From Planomonospora sp. ID67723 (GTDB taxonomy: Bacteria; Actinomycetota; Actinomycetes; Streptosporangiales; Streptosporangiaceae), in assembly GCF_015711605.1 (NCBI RefSeq), contig NZ_JABTEZ010000005.1, positions 1-64,000 of the forward strand: a DNA stretch of 64,000 nucleotides, read 5' to 3'. Below the pieces are notes generated by a model. That model did no database searches. It worked only from the letters and a program-made list of their open reading frames with translations, and was not told the origin of the DNA. The position numbers were made by a program, and so were the translations under genes. Positions 45,015 to 52,906 of the stretch are shown piece by piece (position 1 is the stretch's first letter; each line of letters opens with the position of its first letter).

Positions 45015-46196
45015 CTGGGGAGCCTTCCTGCTCTCCGCCCACCGGTAGACCACGAGCGTCGAGGCGGTGAAGTAGGGCGAGGAGATCAGGTCGTACTCCC
45101 CGTTGACGTCGGTGTCCCAGGTGAAGCTGTTGACGCCGTTGAGGTAGCCGGCGGCGTGCTTGAGGTCATAGTCGACCAGCCACGGGCCGCCGCTCGCCCC
45201 GGCGGTGAAGGTGCACGTCAGCGCGATGCCGTACTCCACCAGGCGGGCGGGGGCGGTCCGCTTGCCCGTGCGCCCGTCGCACCGCTTCAGGTTCTGGCCG
45301 TCGTACGGCCTGCTGCCGTTGTTGTGCGGGGCGGCGGGGTAACCGAAGGCGAAGGTGAACAGGCCGACTCCGCGCCTGACGGTCAGTCCCTGCCCGCCGA
45401 CGTTGTCCTCCAGGCTGCCGACCGACTCCATCTCGTAGGAACCCGCGGTCTTGCCCGGCTTCCAGCGGAACCCGTCGTGCACGGAGATGAAGGCGTAGTC
45501 GTAGTCGTAGTCGCCCCAGCCGACGAAGCGGTCGTGCAGGTTCAGCGAGTGCCCGACGTAGATCCCGTACGGCGTCGCGCCCTTGTCGTAGCCGGGGATG
45601 AAGATCCAGTGCTCGGCGGTCCTGCCCTGCCTGGCGTCGTAGGCGCAGTGCGCCGCCGTCGCGACCAGGTTGCGGCCGGTGGACGCGACCGAGGAGGCGG
45701 AGCACCAGTAGTCCTTGCCGCCGAGCCGGAAGAACACCTTCCCGACGGTGATCGGGGTGACACCGGTGCCCGGCGGTCTCTTCTTCGGGAACGTCGGCCT
45801 GATGGTCTGCAGGGCGCCGGTCTTCGCGGTGCCGCCGCTTTTCGTGTTGCCATTGTTCTTGGCGCTGCCGCGGCCCGGGCCGGCGGAGGCTGCGGAGGCG
45901 GTGCCCGCACCGCTGGGGGTGGGAGAGGCCGGAGCGGAGGAGGCGGTCCCGGTGGGCTTGACCTCGGGGGTGGCGGGGGTGTTGTCCTGGGCCTCCTTGA
46001 GCCGGCCCGGGTTCCAGTACTCCGCGATCCGCTTCATGTCCGCGCCGCTCTTGGTCAGCTCGATGGAGACGACGCCGTTCGGCACCGACTCGTACGGGCC
46101 GGCCGCGGCACTTCCCGCGAACGCGGAGGTCGCCGTCACGCAGGCAGCCAGGAAGGCGCCGAGCGTGGTGGCGAGCCGCCGTGCGCGGGGGGACAT
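45009..46196 (-). CDS. Secreted trypsin/V8-like serine protease (paralogue D)
   Basis: A 395-residue exported protease, start ATG 46196. Signal peptide ends near residue 32 (SAFAGSAAAG). A pro-region (IAEYWNPGRLKEAQDN) and a Ser/Gly/Pro-rich linker follow. The catalytic set appears complete: ATAAHC (His), YDYAFISV (Asp) and Ser335 in TAGASGGPW. No large insertion is present. It is the most diverged member and lacks the FDGETA-type ending. Probable substrate: proteins outside the cell. Confidence 0.85.
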   Translation of the reverse strand: MSPRARRLATTLGAFLAACVTATSAFAGSAAAGPYESVPNGVVSIELTKSGADMKRIAEYWNPGRLKEAQDNTPATPEVKPTGTASSAPASPTPSGAGTASAASAGPGRGSAKNNGNTKSGGTAKTGALQTIRPTFPKKRPPGTGVTPITVGKVFFRLGGKDYWCSASSVASTGRNLVATAAHCAYDARQGRTAEHWIFIPGYDKGATPYGIYVGHSLNLHDRFVGWGDYDYDYAFISVHDGFRWKPGKTAGSYEMESVGSLEDNVGGQGLTVRRGVGLFTFAFGYPAAPHNNGSRPYDGQNLKRCDGRTGKRTAPARLVEYGIALTCTFTAGASGGPWLVDYDLKHAAGYLNGVNSFTWDTDVNGEYDLISSPYFTASTLVVYRWAESRKAPQP

Positions 46197-46350
46197 GAGG
46201 CGTATTCCCTTCGTAGTCAGAAAGCCTTCGATAGTTGCAAGGGGTGATTTTTCCAGATCAACTGACTTTTGTGCAGCTTGTAGTACTGAACTGCTCTGAC
46301 GTCGTTATCAGGGTCATCATCCCGCCGGAGGCGTAAGCACCCTGTCAAGA

Positions 46351-46390
46351 CGGTGAAGGGCCCGGAGCCTTGACCCCGAGCCCTTCGCCG
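46351..46390 (-). terminator. Hairpin downstream of paralogue E
   Basis: CGGTGAAGGGC at 46351 pairs with GCCCTTCGCCG at 46380 (11 bp, one wobble) around an 18-base loop, after the E stop on the minus strand. Confidence 0.6.
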
Positions 46391-46418
46391 CGTATCCATG
46401 ATTCGGACGGTGCCGGAC

Positions 46419-48011
46419 CTAGGAGACGGGGAACTTCCCGGTCCAGAGGTTGGCGGCGTACTTGTAGATGCCGGCCGTCTCACCGTCGAAGTACGGAGTG
46501 GTGACCCGGTCGTAGCGGTCGTTGTTGTCGCTGTCGATCGTGAGGCTCACGACGCCGTTGAGGTAGCCGGTCCGCGTGCGGTTCTTGTACTGCAGCAGGA
46601 ACGGGCCGCCGCTGGCGCCGGGGGTGAAGGCGCACTTGATCGCCTGGTGCTCCTGGGCCTTGAACGCCGGCACGTCGGGGGCGTTGCCGGTGGTGCCGTA
46701 GCACCACTTCATCGTGTGGCCGGTGTAGACCTTGTCGCCGTCCAGGTGCGCGGAGGCCGGGTAGCCGAACGCGAAGACCTTCTTGCCGGTCTTCTGGTTC
46801 CAGGCCACGCCCTGACCACCGACGTTGTCGCCGAGGCGGCCGGCGTCGGCCAGCAGGATCACGAAGTAGCGGGTGTGGAAGTACAGCTCCTTCACCGTGG
46901 TCTTGACCCACTTCTTCACGAAGTACTGGGTCTTGTACCAGGCGATCTCGTTGCCGTTGACGTCCTTGACGGCCTCGAGCTTGCCGAGGAAGTTGCCCGC
47001 CGCCTTGTCCTTGACGAGCTTGTCGTACTGCTCCTTGCTGATGCCGACCTTGCCCTTTTCATCGCTGAAGCGCTCGAACCTGGCACCGTTGTCCAGGCCG
47101 GAGGGGGCCTTGCCGTAGTCGTAGGAGGTGACCTCGACGGCGGTCAGCTTGACGCCGTCCCGGCCGTCCTTGATGTAGTCCTCGATGTACTTCTCGGCGT
47201 CGGCGGGCTTGCCGACCGTCTGCACGTCCGGATCGGACAGCTTCTTCCAGTACGGGCCGAGCTGGCCGTACTTGGCGAAGCCCTTCTCGAACTCGTCCTG
47301 GGAGATCGCCCGGTCCTCGGTGTACTTGAAGCCGCCGGCCTTCTCGTACTCCGCGCCGGTGACCTCCTTGACGCCCGTCTGCTTGATGCCGTTGTAGACG
47401 TTGACGAAGGCGTAGTCCTTGTCGTAGTCCTCGTAGACGTCGAAGTCGTAGTGCATGTTGACCTTGGCGCCGACGTAGATGCCCCAGGGAGCCTTGCCCT
47501 GGTAGTAGCCGGGGATGAACACGAAGTTGCTGTAGGGCTTGTTCGTGTCGGTGTCGTAGACGCAGTGGCCGGCGGTGGCGACCAGGTTGCGGTAGCGCGA
47601 CTGCACCGAGCTGCCGGAGCACCAGCGCTCCTGGCCCTTGTCGTCGAGGAAGAAGACCTTGCCGACGGTGGTCGGCAGGTTGACGTTCCTGGACGTCCCG
47701 GCGGACCGGTTCTCCCCGCCGATCGGGGGGACGACGCCGGCCCTGCCGTCGGCGGAGGCGCGGGAGGCGCCGGAGCGGAAGCTGCCGGAGGCGGTGGACT
47801 CGGCGACGTAGGTCTTCGCCGACTTGAGCTTGGTGGGGGTCCAGTAGCCCGCGATGGCCTTCGCGTTACCGGAGGAGGCGAGCGTCGCCGACTTGCGGTC
47901 GGGCGCTGCGGTGGTGGCCTGAGCGGCGCTCGCGAAGGAGACGCCGATCATGGACGAGGCCACGAGGGCCCCGCTGAGGGGGAGGACGAGGCGCTTGGCT
48001 CGGGAGTTCAA
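46419..48011 (-). CDS. Secreted trypsin/V8-like serine protease with large insertion (paralogue E)
   Basis: A 530-residue exported protein; TTG start with GGAG six bases upstream. Signal peptide to about residue 34. Pro-region GYWTPTKLKSAKTY. His149 (ATAGHC), the Asp strand (KDYAFVNV) and Ser467 in TPGASGGPF form a complete triad. Like B it carries a lysine- and acid-rich insertion of about 170 residues before AGRLGDNVGGQG, here with a repeated SQDEFEKGF/SKEQYDKLV pattern. This insertion is different in sequence from that of B. Predicted active extracellular protease. Confidence 0.87.
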   Translation of the reverse strand: MNSRAKRLVLPLSGALVASSMIGVSFASAAQATTAAPDRKSATLASSGNAKAIAGYWTPTKLKSAKTYVAESTASGSFRSGASRASADGRAGVVPPIGGENRSAGTSRNVNLPTTVGKVFFLDDKGQERWCSGSSVQSRYRNLVATAGHCVYDTDTNKPYSNFVFIPGYYQGKAPWGIYVGAKVNMHYDFDVYEDYDKDYAFVNVYNGIKQTGVKEVTGAEYEKAGGFKYTEDRAISQDEFEKGFAKYGQLGPYWKKLSDPDVQTVGKPADAEKYIEDYIKDGRDGVKLTAVEVTSYDYGKAPSGLDNGARFERFSDEKGKVGISKEQYDKLVKDKAAGNFLGKLEAVKDVNGNEIAWYKTQYFVKKWVKTTVKELYFHTRYFVILLADAGRLGDNVGGQGVAWNQKTGKKVFAFGYPASAHLDGDKVYTGHTMKWCYGTTGNAPDVPAFKAQEHQAIKCAFTPGASGGPFLLQYKNRTRTGYLNGVVSLTIDSDNNDRYDRVTTPYFDGETAGIYKYAANLWTGKFPVS

Positions 48012-48328
48012 TGGAGCTCCTTCTTTGTCATGAGTCGCTCGGGACGCAACTCACGCATGCGTAAAGAGACAAGACGAGACCGTAGCCGGTAAAGAAGCCC
48101 TAAAGAGACACAAATCAGACATTCATGAAGACCGTTATGATTTCGTTGCCAAACTTGTGGAACCGAAGTCCTCGGGTCGGCGTCTGATCTACCTCATCTT
48201 GATCAACTGGAGAGCCGCTCCCTTCGTCTCCTTGGTGACCTGGGGAAACGCCGGGCCGGGTGATTGCCCTCGCGAGACGGTCCGAGGAGGATTGGAACGG
48301 TCGACGTCATGCGACATCGGGGGGTTCC
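48012..48328. promoter_or_regulatory. Divergent region between paralogue E and the SSI-like gene
   Basis: A 317-base AT-rich gap. On the minus strand, CTTTACGCATG at about 48055-48066 lies 45-55 bases before the E start and resembles an element before paralogue B. Several TAAAGA motifs (48061-48112) recur. A shared promoter region for protease and inhibitor is possible. Confidence 0.5.
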
Positions 48329-48781
48329 ATGCGACGTCTGCTTTACCTTGCCGCGGCCGGCTGTGCCGTCCTCGTCCTGTCCGGTACGGCCGCCGCGGCC
48401 TCGCTCGGATCCGACGGGCCGTACCCGGCCGGATGGGTCGCCGAGGAGGCCGGATCGAGAACGTTCACGCTGGGCATCGTGAAAGGGGAGACGTCTCTGC
48501 TGATGGTGCCGCCGCTCGCGCTGTCCCGGCACGTCGTGCTCAGGTGCAACCCGGTCTCCGGATCACACCCCCGGGGGGCCGAGGCCTGCCGGGAGCTGGA
48601 GGCCGCGGGAGGCGACCCGGCCGCGCTCACTCCGGCGGCGGATCGGGCGTGCACCATGGAGTACGACCCGGTCACCGTGCTCGCGGTCGGCGACTGGGAC
48701 GGCAAGGCCCACCGCTTCGAGCGGACCTTCTCCAATCCCTGCTCGATGCACGCCGCCACCGGCGCCGTCTTCGCCTTCTAG
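48329..48781 (+). CDS. Subtilisin-inhibitor-like (SSI family) secreted protease inhibitor
   Basis: A 150-residue protein; ATG 48329 with GGGGG five bases upstream. A signal peptide (LLYLAAAGCAVLVLSGTAAA) precedes an SSI fold. The family pattern is clear: LRCNPVSGSHPRGAEACREL, the reactive loop RACTMEYDPV and the ending NPCSMHAATGAVFAF. The four cysteines give the two conserved disulfides. The P1 residue is Met, typical of inhibitors of subtilisin-like enzymes. Lying inside a protease array, it may restrain neighbouring enzymes. Confidence 0.92.
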   Translation: MRRLLYLAAAGCAVLVLSGTAAAASLGSDGPYPAGWVAEEAGSRTFTLGIVKGETSLLMVPPLALSRHVVLRCNPVSGSHPRGAEACRELEAAGGDPAALTPAADRACTMEYDPVTVLAVGDWDGKAHRFERTFSNPCSMHAATGAVFAF

Positions 48782-48857
48782 AGAAGTGGGGAGAGAGGCG
48801 GGGGAGATAGAGGTTGCCTGCTGCCGGGGCGGCGAAGGATGCCCGCCGCCCCTCCGG

Positions 48858-49190
48858 TCAGCTTGCCTTGAGCTGTTCCGCGCCGCCTACCTTGTACGTG
48901 TGATCCCCGAAGTCGGCGATCAGATTGAGCCGCCCGCCCAGAGCTGCGACATAGCGGGCGATGGCATCGACTGTGAAGACTTTGCCCTGCTCGATCTGGG
49001 AGACGCGCCCCTTCGTCACCCCCATGCGCTCGGCGAGTTCGGTCTGAGTCAGACCCACCTGCTTGCGGATCTCCGCGAGTCGGTAGGCGTCGACGCGGGC
49101 CGTAACGGCACGGTGTCTGCGCTCTGCCTCTTCAGCCCCGCCGACCCGCTCGATGTAGGCGTCGCGATCCCACTTGCTGTAACCGCTCAT
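48858..49190 (-). CDS. XRE-family antitoxin (HigA-like)
   Basis: A 110-residue protein with an N-terminal helical region (YSKWDRDAYIERVGG) and a helix-turn-helix (LTQTELAERMGVTKGRVSQIEQGK, seen as residues about 47-70). It is the antitoxin half of a Gp49/HigB-type toxin-antitoxin pair. Its ATG overlaps the original toxin stop by four bases (ATGA). The reading frame is intact. Confidence 0.82.
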   Translation of the reverse strand: MSGYSKWDRDAYIERVGGAEEAERRHRAVTARVDAYRLAEIRKQVGLTQTELAERMGVTKGRVSQIEQGKVFTVDAIARYVAALGGRLNLIADFGDHTYKVGGAEQLKAS

Positions 49191-49615
49191 GGCCGGTCCT
49201 CCTCCGCGCGTTCCTTCAGGTAAGTCTCATAGCGGTCCTCGGCTAGAGGAATCGCTGTGCGATACCAGCCGCGCCAGTTTCCGGCCTTGTCGCCCGCCAC
49301 GAGCAGAATGGCTGATCACCAAGGATTGAAGACGAAGAGGATCCGTACCTCACTCCGTCCTGAGGAGCCGGGGCGAAGCTCTTTCATGTTAGGCACCCGG
49401 GAAGACTCGATCTTGCCGACCAGGGGTCGCTTGAGGGCGGGGCCGGTACGGCTCAGCGTGTAGATCGCGTCGTCGACGAGCTCAAAGGTCTCCGGATCCG
49501 TCACCCGCAGGCTGTCGAGCCAGTCTCGAACCTCATTGACATGATAGATCTCCCAGCGGTCGTCCACGATACAAGGATAGTAAATCCTATACACGTGTGA
49601 GTGGTGTTCCGGCAT
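49187..49615 (-). pseudogene. HigB/Gp49-like toxin interrupted by an in-frame TGA
   Basis: The toxin begins MPEHHSHVYRIYYPCIVDD and shows the family core TLSRTGPALKRPLVGKIESS, ELRPGSSGRSEVRILFVFNPW. A TGA at 49316-49318 then stops translation after 99 residues. The same frame continues without another stop for 42 codons (SAILLVAGDKAGNWRGWYRT, then AEDRYETYLKERAEED) and ends in the ATGA overlap with the antitoxin. Family members have Arg here, so a CGA-to-TGA change is likely. The truncated product lacks the conserved C-terminal helix and is probably inactive. Read-through is an alternative. Confidence 0.85.
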
Positions 49616-49620
49616 GGAGA

Positions 49621-49650
49621 AGGGGCCCGGTCCGGGTGGACCGGGCCCCT
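49621..49650 (-). terminator. Terminator of paralogue F
   Basis: Perfect 13-bp arms (AGGGGCCCGGTCC, 49621-49633, with 49638-49650) around GGGT, downstream of F on the minus strand. Confidence 0.85.
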
Positions 49651-49703
49651 CGGGGGCGCCCTGCTGACCGAATGGCCTGGCGGTCAGCGCGCGTCGGTCA
49701 TTC

Positions 49704-50822
49704 CTACCGGGTCCAGCGGTTGGCCGCGACCCTGTACACCTTGTAGGTGTCGCTGTTGAAGTACGGCGAGGAGATCCGGTCGTAGCGGTCGTTCTTGTCG
49801 GTGTCCCAGGCGACGCTGTTGACGCCGACGAGGTAGCCGGTCCGGCTGGAGTTCTTGTACTTCAGCAGCCAGGGGCCGCCGCTGGCGCCCGCGGTGAAGG
49901 CGCACTTGAAGCCGATGTGCTCCTGGATGTTGTAGCGCGGGGCGGCCGGCATGGCGCCGGTCGTGCCGTAGCACCACTTCATGGTGCGGCCGGTGTAGGG
50001 CTTGTCGCCGTCGGGGTGGAGCCCGGCCGGGTAGCCGAAGGAGAAGACCTTGCTCTTCACCTTCTGGTTCCAGGCGAAGCCCTGGCCGCCGACGTTGTCA
50101 CCGAGCCGGCCGACGTTCGTGAAGACCGGCTTCCACTTGCCGTCGGTGCCCTTCTCCCACTTCACCTTGAAGCCGGAGTGCACGTTGACGAACGCGTAGT
50201 CGAAGTCGTAGTCCTCCTTCACGACGAAGTCGTCGTGCGCGTTGAACGTCTGGGCGGCGTAGATGCCGTAGGGGTTCTTGCCGTCCCACGCCCGGTCGCC
50301 GTCCCAGTAGGACGGGATGAAGATCCAGTTGTCGTAGAACTGGTTGGTCTTCACGTCGTACACGCAGTGGGCCGAGGTGGCGACCACGTTGCGGTACTTG
50401 CCCTGGACCGAGCTGCCGGAGCAGTACTTCCAGCTCTTCGGGTCCATGGGGTTGGCGCCGGGCAGGGTGAAGAAGACCCGGCCGACGGTGTTGGGCAGGT
50501 TGACCTGCTTGCTCCTGGGCGACTTGCCGCCCTCCTGGCCGATCGGGGGGACCGACCCGGGCTTGCCGTCGGGGCCCGCGGCCGGGGACGCCTTGCCGCC
50601 CCTGACGCTCAGGTCGATGTCGCCGGTCGCGTCGCTGGCCTTGCGCATGCGCTCCGGCGACCAGAAGGAGGTGGCCTGGGAGGCCGACTCCGACGCGGCC
50701 GAGGTGACCACGTCGTCGGGGGCCGCGGTGGCGCTCGCGCCGGTGCTGGTGGCGCCCATCACTCCGGCGATCATGAAGAGGCCGGTGAGGGGGATCGTGA
50801 GGCGCCGTGCTCGGGAATTCAA
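49704..50822 (-). CDS. Secreted trypsin/V8-like serine protease, short form (paralogue F)
   Basis: A 372-residue exported protein; TTG start with GAGGAG upstream, sharing the N-terminus MNSRARRL with paralogue E. Signal peptide to about residue 31. Pro-region SFWSPERMRKASDATG. His is in VVATSAHCVYD, Asp in DFDYAFVNVHSG and Ser314 in TAGASGGPW, so the triad is complete. No large insertion before GRLGDNVGGQG. Predicted active. It forms the upstream end of the array. Confidence 0.88.
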   Translation of the reverse strand: MNSRARRLTIPLTGLFMIAGVMGATSTGASATAAPDDVVTSAASESASQATSFWSPERMRKASDATGDIDLSVRGGKASPAAGPDGKPGSVPPIGQEGGKSPRSKQVNLPNTVGRVFFTLPGANPMDPKSWKYCSGSSVQGKYRNVVATSAHCVYDVKTNQFYDNWIFIPSYWDGDRAWDGKNPYGIYAAQTFNAHDDFVVKEDYDFDYAFVNVHSGFKVKWEKGTDGKWKPVFTNVGRLGDNVGGQGFAWNQKVKSKVFSFGYPAGLHPDGDKPYTGRTMKWCYGTTGAMPAAPRYNIQEHIGFKCAFTAGASGGPWLLKYKNSSRTGYLVGVNSVAWDTDKNDRYDRISSPYFNSDTYKVYRVAANRWTR

Positions 50823-50968
50823 TGGAGCTCCTCTCGTTCTTGGCGGCGGGCGGGACTTCCCGTCGCCAGGAAAACGATCGGAACGCTACTGAATGGATCA
50901 ACCGCTCGGCCAGGAATTGACGCGAAAAAGTCTGGGACGGTTCCGGTCGATGCGATCCTGTTATTGAA

Positions 50969-50983
50969 ATAACCTCCGGTTAT
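50969..50983. promoter_or_regulatory. ATAACC-TCC-GGTTAT palindrome
   Basis: A 6-base inverted repeat with a 3-base spacer in the 318-base divergent region between paralogue F and the thiolase-like gene. The surroundings are AT-rich. It is a candidate repressor operator. The rest of 50823-51140 shows no gene. Confidence 0.45.
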
Positions 50984-51140
50984 CATTTAACGGATAAGCA
51001 TCGTCGCAGTTCAGGGCTATGGTACGGCATGCTCTCGGATATCCCTGGCAACACCGGAAACAATCACACTCAACGGTTCCTCGGATAACTTGCGAAACTC
51101 CGGGCTGGTAAACCGAATCATGTTCTGGTTCTATGTCCGC

Positions 51141-52661
51141 ATGAGCCTGGACCCTCGGACCCCCTGCCTCGTCGGCGTCGCCCAGCACACCGTCCGCGAC
51201 CAGCCGGGCCCCGAACCACTGGACCTGTGGGAGCTGGCCGCCCGGGAGGCCGCCGCCGACGCCGGGGTCCCCGGTCTGCTGGAGCGTCTCGACTCCGTCC
51301 AGGTCGTCTACACCGAGTCCTGGCAGTACGACGACCCCGCGGCCCGGCTCGCCGAGCGGCTCAAGGCCGATCCCCGCCACCGCGTCTACTCCACGGTGAG
51401 CGGCACGGCCCCGCAGACCCTCCTCGGTACGGCCGCCGCCGCGATCGCCGCGGGGGAGATGGACGCCGCGCTGGTCGCCGGAGCGGAGGCGCTCGCCACC
51501 CGCAAGGTGCTGCGCAGGGCGGGCGAGCGTCCCGCCTGGAGCCACCGGGCCCACCCCAAGCCGCCCTACGGCTGGGAGCGCCCGCCGCACCCGGACGAAC
51601 TGGCCCACGAGCTCTTCCTGCCCGTGCACACCTACCCGATCATGGAGACCGCGCGCCGCGCCGCGGCGGGGGAGTCCGTCGAGGACGAGTTCCGCCGCAG
51701 AGGCCGGATGATGGCCCCGATGACCCGGGTCGCCGCGGCCAACCCGCACGCCTGGAGCCGGGCCGCCCGCACGCCGGAGGAGCTCGTCACCCCCTCGGCG
51801 GACAACCGGTTCGTCGGCTGGCCGTACACCCGCAGGACCGTGGCGCTCGCCGAGGTGGACCAGGCCGCCGCCGCGATCATGGTCAGCACCGGGCTCGCCG
51901 ACCGGCTCGGGATCGCCCGGGACCGGCGGATCTACCTGCGCGGCTGGGCCTACGCGGAGGACACCTGGGAGGTCGCCGCCCGGCCGGTCATGGGCGCCTC
52001 CCCGGCCATGGCGGCCGCCGCCCGGCACGCCTTCGCCCGGGCCGGCCTGGGGGCGGACGACCTCGGCGCGCTGGACCTCTACAGCTGCTTCGCGGTCGCG
52101 CTGCGCGCCGCCTGCGCCGCGACGGGCATCGACCCGCTGGACCCCAGGGGGCTGACGGTCACCGGCGGCCTGCCGTACGCCGGGGCGCCGGTGAGCGTCT
52201 ACGTCCTGCACTCCACCGCGGCGATGGCCGAGCGCCTGCGCGCCGCTCCGGGGCACGGCCTGGTCACCGGGGTGGGGATGCACCTGACCAAGCACACCTA
52301 CGCCGTCTGGTCCACCGAGCCGGGCGAGGCCTTCGGCGCGGGGCCCGGCGGCGGTTCCGGGAACGGGACGGGCGCCGGGCTCGCCGGGCTGCGGAACGCC
52401 GCCGGACCGGTGCACACCGCCGAGCCCGTGCCGATCGCGGGCCTCTACGAGGGGACGGCGACCGTGGCCGGGTACACCGTCGCGCACGGGCGGGACGGCG
52501 GGGCCGAGCGCGGGATCCTCGTCGTGGACCTGCCCGGCAGGGCCCGCGCCCACGCCCACGTCCGGGACCCCGGCCTGATCGCCGAGGCCGAGGCGGCCGA
52601 ACTCGTCGGCCGTGAGGTCCGCCTCGTCCCCGACGGCCCGGTGAACGTCGCGACGTACTGA
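51141..52661 (+). CDS. Thiolase-like acetyl-CoA acetyltransferase family protein
   Basis: A 506-residue thiolase-fold protein of the actinobacterial group resembling M. tuberculosis Rv1867. I chose ATG 51141 (MSLDPRTPCLVGVAQHT). The usual catalytic cysteine position reads YSTVSGTAPQTLLG without cysteine. The C-terminal GHP motif is replaced by TVTGGLPYAGAP, though DLYSCFAVAL and TKHTYAVWST are present. A C-terminal domain of about 90 residues (AGLYEGTATVAGYTVAHG) follows. It is unlikely to be a standard thiolase; substrate unknown. Confidence 0.78.
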   Translation: MSLDPRTPCLVGVAQHTVRDQPGPEPLDLWELAAREAAADAGVPGLLERLDSVQVVYTESWQYDDPAARLAERLKADPRHRVYSTVSGTAPQTLLGTAAAAIAAGEMDAALVAGAEALATRKVLRRAGERPAWSHRAHPKPPYGWERPPHPDELAHELFLPVHTYPIMETARRAAAGESVEDEFRRRGRMMAPMTRVAAANPHAWSRAARTPEELVTPSADNRFVGWPYTRRTVALAEVDQAAAAIMVSTGLADRLGIARDRRIYLRGWAYAEDTWEVAARPVMGASPAMAAAARHAFARAGLGADDLGALDLYSCFAVALRAACAATGIDPLDPRGLTVTGGLPYAGAPVSVYVLHSTAAMAERLRAAPGHGLVTGVGMHLTKHTYAVWSTEPGEAFGAGPGGGSGNGTGAGLAGLRNAAGPVHTAEPVPIAGLYEGTATVAGYTVAHGRDGGAERGILVVDLPGRARAHAHVRDPGLIAEAEAAELVGREVRLVPDGPVNVATY

Positions 52662-52752
52662 CGTCCCGGCCCCGGCGTCCCCAGCCGTCCTCCGGCGGCG
52701 AGGGGTTCGGGCGGTGAGCGCCGCGGGCGGGCGAGCGGGAGGAGTCCCGGGG

Positions 52753-52816
52753 CGAGCGACGCCGTACTGAAGCGACGCCGTACCGAAGCGACGCCGTACC
52801 GAAGCGATGACGTACC
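52753..52816. repeat. 16-bp tandem repeat, four copies
   Basis: The unit GAAGCGACGCCGTACC occurs exactly at 52769 and 52785, with close variants at 52753 and 52801. It lies between the thiolase-like gene and an anchored protein gene. It is not in a plausible coding frame. Confidence 0.85.
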
Positions 52817-52906
52817 GATCCGAATTCGTGACCGGCCGGGCATGGATCCCCGGGGCCCGTGCGCCGAAGATGGGCGAAAGCCAATGCCCGCGGGAGGCGC
52901 CGAGAC

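Noticed and set aside
48858-49615. Prophage or mobile element carrying the toxin-antitoxin pair
   Set aside because: No integrase, transposase, terminal repeats or composition break are seen around the pair.
51120-51140. ATG 51120 as the start of the thiolase-like gene
   Set aside because: It adds only MFWFYVR ahead of the conserved N-terminus and has no ribosome site; ATG 51141 was preferred.
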